The translations under genes and the position numbers were made by a program. From Streptomyces sp. PKU-EA00015 (GTDB taxonomy: Bacteria; Actinomycetota; Actinomycetes; Streptomycetales; Streptomycetaceae), in the NCBI RefSeq assembly GCF_013387495.1, contig NZ_JABZEE010000007.1:62001-126000 (forward strand): 64,000 nt of DNA, given 5' to 3'. Of the stretch, positions 7,371 through 15,983 are shown one piece after another. Every line of letters begins with the position of its first letter. Position 1 is the first letter of the stretch. The notes under the pieces are model-generated. The model saw only the letters and a list, made by a program, of their open reading frames with translations, searched no databases and had not been told where the DNA came from.

Positions 7371-9035
7371 ATGCAGCCGCTGGATCCGGGTGAGCCGCGC
7401 GTCATCGGTGCGTACCGGCTGCTCGGCAGACTCGGCGCGGGCGGGATGGGCCGCGTCTATCTGGGCCGCAGCGCGGGCGGCCGTACGGTCGCGGTGAAGG
7501 TCGTCCATCCGCACTTCGCGCTCGACGACGAGTTCCGGGCGCGGTTCCGGCGCGAGGTCGGGGCCGCGCGCCGGGTCGGCGGGGAGTGGACCGCCCCCGT
7601 ACTGGACGCCGACCCCGACGCGTCCGTGCCCTGGGTCGCCACCGGTTACGTCGCCGGCCCCGCCCTGTCCCGGGCGATCGCCGGCCACGGCCCGCTGCCG
7701 ACGCCCTCGGTGCGCGTGCTGGGTGCCGGGCTCGCCAGGGCGCTGGTCGCGGTGCACGCCCTCGACCTGGTGCACCGGGACGTGAAGCCGTCGAACGTGC
7801 TGCTCGCCCTGGAGGGCCCGCGGCTGATCGACTTCGGGATCGCGCGCGCCACCGAGGGCACGGCGTCGCTCACCTCCACCGGCGTCTCGGTCGGCTCGCC
7901 GGGCTACATGTCCCCCGAGCAGATCCTCGGCAAGGGCGTCACGGGGGCGGCCGACGTGTTCTCGCTGGGCGCGGTCCTGGTGTACGCGGCGACCGGTGAG
8001 GCCCCCTTCCCCGGCGACTCCTCGGCCGCGCTGCTCTACAAGGTGGTGCACGAGGAGCCCGAACTCGGCGCGCTGGACGGCGGGATACGGGATCTGGTGA
8101 GCGCCTGCCTGGCCAAGGACCCGGCGGCGCGGCCGACGCCCGCCGAGGTCGCGGAAGAACTCGGTGACGGCACCGGGGCGGGCTGGCTGCCGGGTCCGTT
8201 GGTGGAGGAGATCAGCCGCGCGGCGGTGGACCTGCTGCACCTGGAGTCCTTCCCCGCCGAGTCCGTCGCACCCGCGGCCTCGGACCCGGCCGCCTCCGGC
8301 CCGGTCGCGTTCTCCAGCCCGGCCCTCGGCGTCTTCGGCCCGCCGGTCGAGCCGGACGGGGCCGCGGCACCGTGGGGCAGGCCGGCGCCGGCCGTCCATC
8401 ACGAGGCCGCCACTGCCTCCGGTACGTCCCGCCCGGCCGACGGCGGCGGCATCTCCCTCGCGGCGAGCGGCGGCCGCAAGGGCCGCAGGGTCAGCTGCAC
8501 GCTCGCCCTCACCGTGGCCGGCGCCCTCGCGGCCGTCACCCTCGGCAGCGGCTTCCTCCTCGACCTGTGGCCGGGCCGCGGCGGCGACGGCAAGCAGGGC
8601 GCGAACGACGCGGCCGAGCCGCCGCCCGCCGCGACCGCGTCCCCCTCCCCGAGCAAGGGCGACGAAGTCCCGCCGGCGTTCCTCGGCACCTGGTCCGGGC
8701 CCGCCACCGAACGGTCCGGCCTGCCGCACGGCACCGTGACCGTCACGTTCACCAAGGGGACGAAGGGGCAGGACGTCGTCCGCAGCACCAACGCGATCTC
8801 GGTCCTGGGAGTGAGCGTCGAGTGCTACGGCGTCGGCAGGCTCACCTCGGCCACCTCCCGGATGGTGCGCATCGAGGAGCGCACCGACCCCGAGCGCGAG
8901 GGCACGGCCGGCAAGTGCACCGGCGGGAAGGCGGCGCTGGTGTTCACGCTCGCCGACGACGGCACCCTGCGCTACCGGTCCCACGAGGAGGCCGCGGGCA
9001 CACCGACCGCGACGCTGACGAAGGTGCGGCGCTGA
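7371..9035 (+). CDS. Membrane Ser/Thr protein kinase (PknB-like)
   Basis: A 554-aa Hanks-type kinase. Gly-rich loop GRLGAGGMGRVYLG (19-32), ATP lysine K43, catalytic HRDVKPSN (135-142), DFG (154-156) and the SPGYMSPEQ activation segment are all intact, so it should be active. A Pro/Ala-rich linker (about 290-370) leads to one TM helix (about 376-398) and an extracellular C-terminal domain with FLGTWSG and paired cysteines near 485 and 515, the likely sensor. It has no PASTA repeats. GGGGGAG lies 7 nt before the ATG. It sits between mqnA and mqnC; whether it acts on that pathway cannot be told. Confidence 0.93.
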   Translation: MQPLDPGEPRVIGAYRLLGRLGAGGMGRVYLGRSAGGRTVAVKVVHPHFALDDEFRARFRREVGAARRVGGEWTAPVLDADPDASVPWVATGYVAGPALSRAIAGHGPLPTPSVRVLGAGLARALVAVHALDLVHRDVKPSNVLLALEGPRLIDFGIARATEGTASLTSTGVSVGSPGYMSPEQILGKGVTGAADVFSLGAVLVYAATGEAPFPGDSSAALLYKVVHEEPELGALDGGIRDLVSACLAKDPAARPTPAEVAEELGDGTGAGWLPGPLVEEISRAAVDLLHLESFPAESVAPAASDPAASGPVAFSSPALGVFGPPVEPDGAAAPWGRPAPAVHHEAATASGTSRPADGGGISLAASGGRKGRRVSCTLALTVAGALAAVTLGSGFLLDLWPGRGGDGKQGANDAAEPPPAATASPSPSKGDEVPPAFLGTWSGPATERSGLPHGTVTVTFTKGTKGQDVVRSTNAISVLGVSVECYGVGRLTSATSRMVRIEERTDPEREGTAGKCTGGKAALVFTLADDGTLRYRSHEEAAGTPTATLTKVRR

Positions 9036-9136
9036 GCGGGGGCGGGACGGGGAGGCCCGCGGCCGGGCGCCGGGGCCGTGGCGTAGCCTGGATCGGTCCG
9101 TGGATCCGCAGAAAAACCGCCGAAGGGTGACGCCCG

Positions 9137-10336
9137 GTGACCGAGAAGGCCGACCTTCAGTCCGTCCTGGACCGTGCCGCCGCAGGCGGGCGGATCACAG
9201 CCGAGGAAGCGCTCGACCTCTACCGCTCCGCGCCGCTGCACGCGCTGGGCGCCGCGGCGGACGCCGTGCGCCGGCGCCGGTACGCAGGTACGGAGCACAT
9301 CGCGACGTACATCATCGAACGCAACATCAACTACACCAACGTCTGCGTCACGGCCTGCAAGTTCTGCGCCTTCTACGCCCCGCCGAAGGACACCGCCAAG
9401 GGCTGGACCCGCGACCTCGACGACATCCTGCGCCGCTGCGCGGAGACCGTCGAACTCGGCGGCACGCAGATCATGTTCCAGGGCGGTCACCACCCCGACT
9501 ACGGCGTCGAGTACTACGAGAAGCACTTCGCTGCCATCAAGAAGGAGTTCCCGCAGCTGGTGATCCACTCGCTCGGCGCGTCCGAGGTGGAGCACATGGC
9601 GCGGATCTCCGGCGTCACCGTCGAGGAGGCGATCAGCCGCATCCACGCGGCCGGCCTCGACTCCTTCGCGGGCGCCGGCGCCGAGTTGCTGCCGGAGCGC
9701 CCCCGCAAGGCGATCGCGCCGCTCAAGGAGTCCGGTGAGCGGTGGCTGGAGATCATGGAGATCGCGCACGGCCTCGGTGTCGAGTCGACCTCCACGATGC
9801 TGATGGGCACGGGCGAGACCAACGCCGAGCGGATCGAGCACCTGCGGATGATCCGCGACGCGCAGGACCGCACGGGCGGCTTCCGCGCCTTCATCCCGTA
9901 CACGTACCAGCCCGAGAACAACCACCTCAAGGGCCGTACGCAGGCGACCCTGTTCGAGTACCTGCGCATGATCGCGATCGCGCGTCTGTTCCTCGACAAC
10001 GTCGCGCACATCCAGGGCTCCTGGCTCACCACGGGCAAGGAGGTCGGCCAGCTGTCGCTGCACTACGGCGCGGACGACCTCGGCTCGATCATGCTGGAGG
10101 AGAACGTCGTCTCCTCGGCCGGCGCCAAGCACCGCTCCAACCGCATGGAGATCATCGACCTGATCCGCAAGGCGGGCCGCGTGCCGGCGCAGCGGACGAC
10201 GACGTACGAGCACATCGTCGTGCACGAGGACCCGGCGGACGACCCGGTCGACGAGCGCGTGGTCTCCCACATCTCGTCCACGGCGATCGAGGGCGGGACG
10301 GCGCACCCGGAGCTGAAGCTGCTCAGCGCCAACTGA
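9137..10336 (+). CDS. mqnC: Cyclic dehypoxanthinyl futalosine synthase MqnC
   Basis: Radical SAM enzyme that cyclises dehypoxanthine futalosine to the spiro precursor of menaquinone. CVTACKFC places the cluster cysteines at residues 70, 74 and 77, after the family NINYTNVC segment; 399 aa is normal. GTG 9137 is preceded by GAAGGG at a suitable distance, and TAGCCT at 9084-9089 could be the -10. The gene is followed 7 bp later by the amidohydrolase-like ORF, so the two are probably co-transcribed. MqnB (futalosine hydrolase), MqnD and the aminofutalosine deaminase are not in the window. Confidence 0.95.
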   Translation: MTEKADLQSVLDRAAAGGRITAEEALDLYRSAPLHALGAAADAVRRRRYAGTEHIATYIIERNINYTNVCVTACKFCAFYAPPKDTAKGWTRDLDDILRRCAETVELGGTQIMFQGGHHPDYGVEYYEKHFAAIKKEFPQLVIHSLGASEVEHMARISGVTVEEAISRIHAAGLDSFAGAGAELLPERPRKAIAPLKESGERWLEIMEIAHGLGVESTSTMLMGTGETNAERIEHLRMIRDAQDRTGGFRAFIPYTYQPENNHLKGRTQATLFEYLRMIAIARLFLDNVAHIQGSWLTTGKEVGQLSLHYGADDLGSIMLEENVVSSAGAKHRSNRMEIIDLIRKAGRVPAQRTTTYEHIVVHEDPADDPVDERVVSHISSTAIEGGTAHPELKLLSAN

Positions 10337-10343
10337 GGCCGCT

Positions 10344-10991
10344 TTGCTGACGATTCACGTCGCGGACCGGGCGGCCTTCACCGGCCGCAGGGACGCCGAC
10401 GCCGTGGCCGTGGACGGCGGGCTGATCGTCGCGGCCGGTCCGTACGAACGGCTGGCCGGTGAGCGCCCGCAGGCGCGGGTGCGCCGCTGGCCCGGGCTGC
10501 TGCTGCCCGGGCTGCGCCATCCGCAGGCCGTGCCACTGCTGGAGCGTGCGTACCACCCCGATCCGCGCGAGGCGGACGAGCTCGGCATGGAGCCGCTGAC
10601 GGGCGATGCCCTGGAGGCGCTCGCGATGGACGACACGCGCTGGGGCGCGAGCGCCCGGCGCGGTCTCCAGCGGCTGCTGGCGCAGGGAGTCACCGCGCTC
10701 GCCGGACCCTTCACCGTGCCGGCCGTGCGGACGGCGGTCGCGCGGTCCGGGCTGAGGGTGCGCGAGGCGCGGCGCGGCCGGTACGAGGGGGATGCACTCG
10801 CGCTCGATCCCGCCGTGCACTTCCCCCTCAACGCGCTGCTCGACGGCGACTTGAGTGCCGGCGGCGCCGCCGACTTCGCGGTGTTCGACGTCCCCGTCGG
10901 CGAGCAGCCGGCCCGCGCGCTGCGCCTGGGCGGTGCGGCCACGTGCGTCGCGACCGTCCTCGGAGGCCGACTGGTGTACCGGCGGAGGTGA
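10344..10991 (+). CDS. Degenerate amidohydrolase-like (imidazolonepropionase-like) protein
   Basis: A 215-aa protein starting at TTG, 7 bp after mqnC. The ends resemble the composite beta-sandwich of amidohydrolases: DADAVAVDGGLIVAAG near the start and GGAADFAVFDVPVGE...CVATVLGGRLVYRRR at the end. The middle is far too short for the TIM barrel, and where an amidohydrolase would read PGLxxxHxH this one reads PGLRHPQAVPLLERAYH, so the metal HxH is missing. Catalysis by the usual mechanism is unlikely. The conserved ERAYHPDPREADELG block suggests selection. It may be a non-catalytic partner or the relic of an aminofutalosine deaminase; this is inference. Confidence 0.65.
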   Translation: MLTIHVADRAAFTGRRDADAVAVDGGLIVAAGPYERLAGERPQARVRRWPGLLLPGLRHPQAVPLLERAYHPDPREADELGMEPLTGDALEALAMDDTRWGASARRGLQRLLAQGVTALAGPFTVPAVRTAVARSGLRVREARRGRYEGDALALDPAVHFPLNALLDGDLSAGGAADFAVFDVPVGEQPARALRLGGAATCVATVLGGRLVYRRR

Positions 10992-11216
10992 GCCGGGCGC
11001 GGCGGCACGCGCCGGGCGCGCCCCGAGACCTGCGCACCGCGTCGGGCACGGCGATCCGTGACCTAGCCGTCGACCACGCGCGGCCGGCCGGGCCGGCTCC
11101 ACGCAAGCGCCGCCGGGCCGCCTCACGGGCGACGCCACCTGGGAGGCGCCGCGCCGCGCGTCAGTCGCGGGGCGTCCCGCGGGCGGCTCGGCAAGGCGGG
11201 CTGCTTGAATGGGGCT

Positions 11217-11915
11217 GTGACCCGAGCAACCTTGGCCAAGCAGCCGCACGAAGTCGCCTCGATGTTCGACGACGTGGCGGCGAACTACGACCTCACCAAC
11301 GACGTGCTCTCGCTCGGCCAGGACCGGCGCTGGCGCAAGGAGGTCGCCAAGGCCGTGGACGCGCGCCCCGCGCAGAAGGTCCTCGACCTCGCGGCCGGCA
11401 CCGGCACCTCCTCGCTGCCGTTCACCGCCACCGGCGCGTACGTCGTCCCGTGCGACTTCTCCCTCGGCATGCTCCGCGAGGGCAGGAAGCGCCACCCGTG
11501 GCTGCCGCTGACCGCGGGCGACGCGACGAAGCTGCCGTTCGCCGACGACGTCTTCGACGCCGTGACGATCTCCTTTGGGCTGCGCAACGTGCAGGACACC
11601 GACCAGGCGCTGCGCGAGCTGTACCGGGTCACCAAGCCGGGTGGCCGTGTGGTCATCTGCGAGTTCTCGCACGCGACATGGGCGCCGCTGCGCACCGTGT
11701 ACGAGGAGTACCTGATGCGGGCCCTGCCGCCCATCGCCCGCGCGGTGTCCTCCAACCCGGACGCGTACGTCTACCTCGCCGAGTCGATCCAGAGCTGGCC
11801 CGACCAGCCCGCACTCGCCCGCAGGCTCCAGCAGGCCGGCTGGACGAAGGTCGCCTGGCGCAACCTGTCCGGTGGCATCGTCGCACTGCACCGCGGCACC
11901 AAGCCCCAGCAGTAG
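11217..11915 (+). CDS. menG: Demethylmenaquinone methyltransferase MenG/UbiE
   Basis: Class I SAM methyltransferase that adds the C2 methyl to demethylmenaquinone, the last step of menaquinone synthesis. The 232-aa protein shows the UbiE signature [22 protein letters not shown] motif [13 protein letters not shown], and the family motif [19 protein letters not shown] with the [10 protein letters not shown] strand. GTG 11217 gives the conserved [18 protein letters not shown] start; TTG 11205 is in frame but unlikely. TTGAAT ends 6 nt before the GTG, so a leaderless start is possible. glsA follows after 9 bp. The preceding 225 bp (10992-11216) shows no gene. Confidence 0.94.
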   Translation: MTRATLAKQPHEVASMFDDVAANYDLTNDVLSLGQDRRWRKEVAKAVDARPAQKVLDLAAGTGTSSLPFTATGAYVVPCDFSLGMLREGRKRHPWLPLTAGDATKLPFADDVFDAVTISFGLRNVQDTDQALRELYRVTKPGGRVVICEFSHATWAPLRTVYEEYLMRALPPIARAVSSNPDAYVYLAESIQSWPDQPALARRLQQAGWTKVAWRNLSGGIVALHRGTKPQQ

Positions 11916-11924
11916 GCAGCAGGC

Positions 11925-12857
11925 GTGGAACACCAGTCCATCGCCGTGGACTACCAGGCGGTCCTGGAGCAGATCGCGCAGGACGTCGCCCCGCTGGTCG
12001 GCAGCGGCAGGCCCGCCGAGTACATCCCGGCCCTCGCCGGCGTCGACCCGCGACGCTTCGGCATGGCCGTCGCCGACCTGCACGGCAACGTGTACGGGGT
12101 GGGGGACTGGCGCCACCCGTTCTCCGCACAGTCGATCACCAAGGTCTTCACGCTGGCGCTGGCGCTGGCCGCGGGCGGCGACGGCCTGTGGGAACGGGTG
12201 GGCCGCGAGCCCTCGGGCAACCCCTTCAACTCGCTGGTGCAGCTGGAGTACGAGAACGGCATCCCGCGCAACCCGTTCATCAACGCGGGCGCCCTCGTCG
12301 TCACCGACGCGCTGCAGACCCTCACCGGCGACGCCAGCAGCGAACTGCTCGAATTCCTGCGGGAGGAGAGCGGGAACAAGGACCTCGCCTTCGACCCCGA
12401 GGTCGCCGAGTCGGAGTCCGCGCACGGCGACCGCAACGCGGCGCTCGCCCACTTCATGGCCTCCTACGGCAACATCACCAACCCCGTCCCGGCCCTCCTC
12501 GACCACTACTTCTGGCAGTGCTCGATCGAGATGAGCTGCGCCGACCTGACGCGCGCCGCCCGCTTCCTGGCCCGGCACGGGCTGCGCGCGGACGGCTCGC
12601 GGCTGCTGACCCGCAGTGAGGCCAAGCAGATCAACGCGGTGATGCTCACCTGCGGCACGTACGACGCGGCCGGTGACTTCGCCTACCGCGTCGGTCTGCC
12701 CGGCAAGAGCGGGGTCGGTGGCGGCATCGTGGCCGTCGTGCCGGGCCGCTGCACGCTGTGCGTGTGGAGCCCGGGCCTCGACGCCCGCGGCAACTCGGTG
12801 GCCGGGGTGGCGGCGCTGGACAGGTTCACGACGCTGACGGGGCTGTCCGTGTTCTGA
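11925..12857 (+). CDS. glsA: Glutaminase A
   Basis: Serine-dependent beta-lactamase-like glutaminase, hydrolysing L-glutamine to glutamate and ammonia in the cytoplasm. The 310-aa protein has the catalytic SxxK as SITK (near residues 68-71), the NPFNSLVQLEYENGIPRNPFINAGA block that holds the conserved substrate Asn residues, and the late GLPGKSGVGGGIVAVVPG motif. The GTG start has GCAGG just before it. It overlaps no gene but follows menG by 9 bp and is likely co-transcribed, although no metabolic tie to quinone synthesis is evident. Confidence 0.94.
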   Translation: MEHQSIAVDYQAVLEQIAQDVAPLVGSGRPAEYIPALAGVDPRRFGMAVADLHGNVYGVGDWRHPFSAQSITKVFTLALALAAGGDGLWERVGREPSGNPFNSLVQLEYENGIPRNPFINAGALVVTDALQTLTGDASSELLEFLREESGNKDLAFDPEVAESESAHGDRNAALAHFMASYGNITNPVPALLDHYFWQCSIEMSCADLTRAARFLARHGLRADGSRLLTRSEAKQINAVMLTCGTYDAAGDFAYRVGLPGKSGVGGGIVAVVPGRCTLCVWSPGLDARGNSVAGVAALDRFTTLTGLSVF

Positions 12858-12953
12858 GGCGGGAACCGGCGGGTGGCAGGATGAGTCAGTTGCTTACGTG
12901 CTCCTCATGGAGCGTCAACTTCCGTCCCCGCCCGTTGCCTTCGGAGTCTCCCC

Positions 12954-15350
12954 ATGGCGTCGTACTGCGGCCACTGCGGTGCCCCATCCCCGGATGAGGC
13001 CCGCTTCTGCATGACATGCGGCAAGGAGCGGCCGGCCGAGACCGCCCCGCCGGTGCCCGTTCCCGTCCCGGCGCAGGGCCCGGCGCCCGTGCCGCCCCCG
13101 CCCGCGTACGGACCCGTTCCCGCCGTGCCCTCGCCCGTGGCGGCCTTCTTCCGGCGGGCGCTGCGCGGCGACTGGGCGGCATCGGTGCGGGCCGCGCTCT
13201 GGCCGACCGGTCTGCTGCTCCTGCTCGCGACCGCGCTGGCGATCCCGTCGTACGGACAACAGGACGAGGTCGTCGTCGGCTGGAGCGACCGGCTGCGGAT
13301 CGCCCTCGCGCTGCTGATGCAGGGCTTCGGCGGCGGGTTCGAGCTGAAGGCCGGCGACGGGACCGGGTTCGGCACCGGAGACTCCTCGGACGGCGGCCGT
13401 TTCGGCTGGGGGGACTCCTCGGGTGGTTACGGCGACGGCTCCGGCGGCTCGGGCTTCCCCGACTCCGGCATGGAGGCCGTGACACAGGGCACCGCGTCGC
13501 TCTCGCTCGTCCCGCTGACCGTCACCGTGCTGTGGATCGCCGCACTGTGGACGGGAGCCCGGATGCTCCGTGCGCGCGGCGCGGGGCTCGAAGCGGCCGT
13601 GCGCGTCTCGCTGGTGGTCACCGCGGCGGTCCTCGTGCTCGGCCTGTTCGCCCAGCCCGACATCGCGGGCATCGAGGTCTCCTCGTCACCGCTGCTCGCG
13701 GCGCTCGGCGCGCTGGTGCTCTCGGCGGTCGTGACGGCCGGGGTGCTCCAGCGCGACGACCTCGCCGCGTGGCTGGCGCAGCGCCCCGCCGCCCGGTCCG
13801 CGGTCCGCGCGTTCGGCACGGCGGTCCGCGCGCTCGCCGTCGTCGTCGCACTGTGCTCGCTGACCGGCTTCGCCGTCTACGCGGCCAACGACGACGTGGA
13901 CGGTACGGCCCTGCTGATGGCGCTGCCGCTCCTGCCGAACATCGGCTTCACCCTGCTCGGCCTGGGCTGGGGCGTGCCGGTGACGTACGAGGTCCGGGGC
14001 GACGCCGTCTTCTTCGGCTGGGGCTCCGAGCACGGCAGCTTCGGCCTGGGCGAGGTCTCCGACGTGTGGGGCGGCGGGGCGGTGGCGGGAGCGGTGGCGC
14101 TCGGAGTCGTCTCGGCGCTGATCCTCGGCGTGTGGGCGGCGCGCCGATCGGCCGACCGGCGCGAGCAGCTGCTGGCGGCAGCGTTCGTCCTGGGGCTGGT
14201 GCTGCTGTTCACCGGGGTCTGCGGTCTCTCCGCCGAAATGGCGGGCGGGCTGGCCGGCTTCGGCGGCCAGGGCATCGCCGAGATCGCGCCGAGCGTGCCG
14301 GACGCGCTGCTGTTCGGGCTGCTGTGGATGGGCGGCGCGACGTTCGTCTGTTCGTTCCTGCCCGGGCGGCCTGGACAGTGGCCGGCGGAGCAGGCGACGC
14401 CGTACACCCCGCCGCCGGTGCCGTACGGGCCCGGGGCTGCGCCCGCACCGGCGCCGTACGCACCGGGACCGCCCGCGCCCGGGGTTCCCGCGCCCGGTCC
14501 GGAGGCTGGCGGTCCGGGAGCCCCGGCGGCCGCTGCCGCCAACGGCGGTCCGCACGACCCGTACACCGTGCACCTCGGCGCCCCGGCGGTGTCCGGCACC
14601 GCGCCGCTGCCCGCCGGACCGGGCGCGGGAGCCGGCGGGGACCGCAGGCGCAAGGTCCTGCTGTGGACGGCGACGCTCACCGCCGCGTTCGTCATCGGCG
14701 GCGGGGCGACGGCCGGCCTGCTGATCTGGCAGGACCAGCAGGACAAGGAAAACGCACCCACGACGCAGGACCGGCGGTCCGCGCCGCCGGCGCAGACGCC
14801 GGACGCCAAGCCGCAGGCGACGCCGTCGCCCGCCGCCTCGCCCTCGCCTTCGTCGTCCTCGGCGTCGCCCTCGCCGTCCGCTTCCCCCGGCGGCACGCTC
14901 CCCGCCGGATTCGTGGTGCGCGAGGATCCCGCCGGGTTCAGTGTGGCGGTCATGGAGGGCTGGACCCGCCGGCAGGCGGGCAGCCAGGTCTTCTACGAGG
15001 CGCCCACCGGAGGCGAGTACCTGCAGATCGGCGTCATCCGGAACACCCCGATGAGCTCGTACGAGAACTTCACCGGCCTGGAGAAGAAGCACCTGGCGAA
15101 CGCCGCGAGCGACTACCGGCGCCTGCGGCTGGAGCAGAACACCTACCAGGGCCGCCCGGGAGCGCTCTGGGAGTTCACGCACATCCCCGAACCCGACGAG
15201 GGCGGCCTGGTCCGCCACGTCATCGACCAGGCCTTCGTCGCCGCCGACGGCACCGAGTACGCGATCCTCGCCGCCGGTCGCGCCGACCGCTGGGACCCGG
15301 ACAAGGACGTGGTGTTCTCCACGGCGGTCGCCACGTTCACGGCCGGCTGA
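12954..15350 (+). CDS. Large zinc-ribbon multi-pass membrane protein
   Basis: A 798-aa protein. The N-terminus is a zinc ribbon (CGHCGAPSPDEARFCMTCG, about residues 5-23) and a Pro-rich linker. Eight or so hydrophobic helices follow (about 75-470), then a long Pro/Ala linker, another TM helix (about 563-587), a Ser/Pro stalk, and a C-terminal extracellular domain (from GFVVREDPAGFSVAVMEGW). The last part resembles small beta-rich extracellular sensors of actinobacteria. Glycine-rich repeats (GSGGSGFPDSG) interrupt the first loop. Function unknown; a sensory or envelope role is a guess. The last 14 bp overlap the convergent GNAT gene. Confidence 0.75.
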   Translation: MASYCGHCGAPSPDEARFCMTCGKERPAETAPPVPVPVPAQGPAPVPPPPAYGPVPAVPSPVAAFFRRALRGDWAASVRAALWPTGLLLLLATALAIPSYGQQDEVVVGWSDRLRIALALLMQGFGGGFELKAGDGTGFGTGDSSDGGRFGWGDSSGGYGDGSGGSGFPDSGMEAVTQGTASLSLVPLTVTVLWIAALWTGARMLRARGAGLEAAVRVSLVVTAAVLVLGLFAQPDIAGIEVSSSPLLAALGALVLSAVVTAGVLQRDDLAAWLAQRPAARSAVRAFGTAVRALAVVVALCSLTGFAVYAANDDVDGTALLMALPLLPNIGFTLLGLGWGVPVTYEVRGDAVFFGWGSEHGSFGLGEVSDVWGGGAVAGAVALGVVSALILGVWAARRSADRREQLLAAAFVLGLVLLFTGVCGLSAEMAGGLAGFGGQGIAEIAPSVPDALLFGLLWMGGATFVCSFLPGRPGQWPAEQATPYTPPPVPYGPGAAPAPAPYAPGPPAPGVPAPGPEAGGPGAPAAAAANGGPHDPYTVHLGAPAVSGTAPLPAGPGAGAGGDRRRKVLLWTATLTAAFVIGGGATAGLLIWQDQQDKENAPTTQDRRSAPPAQTPDAKPQATPSPAASPSPSSSSASPSPSASPGGTLPAGFVVREDPAGFSVAVMEGWTRRQAGSQVFYEAPTGGEYLQIGVIRNTPMSSYENFTGLEKKHLANAASDYRRLRLEQNTYQGRPGALWEFTHIPEPDEGGLVRHVIDQAFVAADGTEYAILAAGRADRWDPDKDVVFSTAVATFTAG

Positions 15351-15870
15351 GGCCGTCCGCCAGCTCCAGCCGGAAGCAGTAGCCGGTCTGCTGCGACGCC
15401 GGGGTCGTGAACGTCTCGGCGAGCTCCATTCCGAGGCGCCGGACCACGGCGATGGACCGCTCGTTGCGGGAGTGCACCATCGCCACCACGCGCTCCACAC
15501 CCGCCGCCCGTACCCGCTCCAGCGTGGTGCGGGCGGCGGCCGTGGCGTAGCCCTTGCCCCAGGCGGAGCGGGCGAGCCGCCAGCCGATCTCGATCTCGCC
15601 GACCGGCCCGAAGTTCTCGTGCGGCCACGGCTGCGCGCCCGTGAAGCCGACGACCTCTCCGTGCTCGTCGAGGATCGTCCAGAAACAGAAGCCGCGCTCG
15701 GCGTCGTGCTTGCGCTGCCGGGCGGTGAGCTCCTCGTACACCGACAGCTCGGCCGGCCTGCCCCCGTGGAACTCCATGACCTCGGGGTCGGCGAAGACCC
15801 GGTGCCAGGCCAGGGCGTCCTCGTCGGTGGGGACGCGCAGCTGCATGTCGGGGAGCGGCCTGCTGCTCAT
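15337..15870 (-). CDS. GNAT N-acetyltransferase, RimJ/RimL type
   Basis: A 177-aa acetyltransferase. It has the RimJ/L arrangement: an N-terminal LRVPTDEDALAWHRVFADPEVMEF block, an IGWRLARSAWGKGYATAAARTTLE acetyl-CoA-binding segment, and HSRNERSIAVVRRLGMELAET at the end. Members acetylate ribosomal-protein N-termini or small molecules; the substrate here is unknown. The ATG at 15868-15870 (MSSRPLP) is preferred over the upstream ATG at 15909 because the conserved region starts soon after. Its 3' end overlaps the convergent zinc-ribbon gene by 14 bp. Confidence 0.86.
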   Translation of the reverse strand: MSSRPLPDMQLRVPTDEDALAWHRVFADPEVMEFHGGRPAELSVYEELTARQRKHDAERGFCFWTILDEHGEVVGFTGAQPWPHENFGPVGEIEIGWRLARSAWGKGYATAAARTTLERVRAAGVERVVAMVHSRNERSIAVVRRLGMELAETFTTPASQQTGYCFRLELADGLSRP

Positions 15871-15983
15871 GTACGGAGCCCTTCGGTCGGCGGAACTGAT
15901 CGCCCCCATAGACTGCCCATGTCCTGTGCCGTTCGGTACGCAATATCGAACCGAATCGAATCGAATCTTCGGGAGAAACCGCC

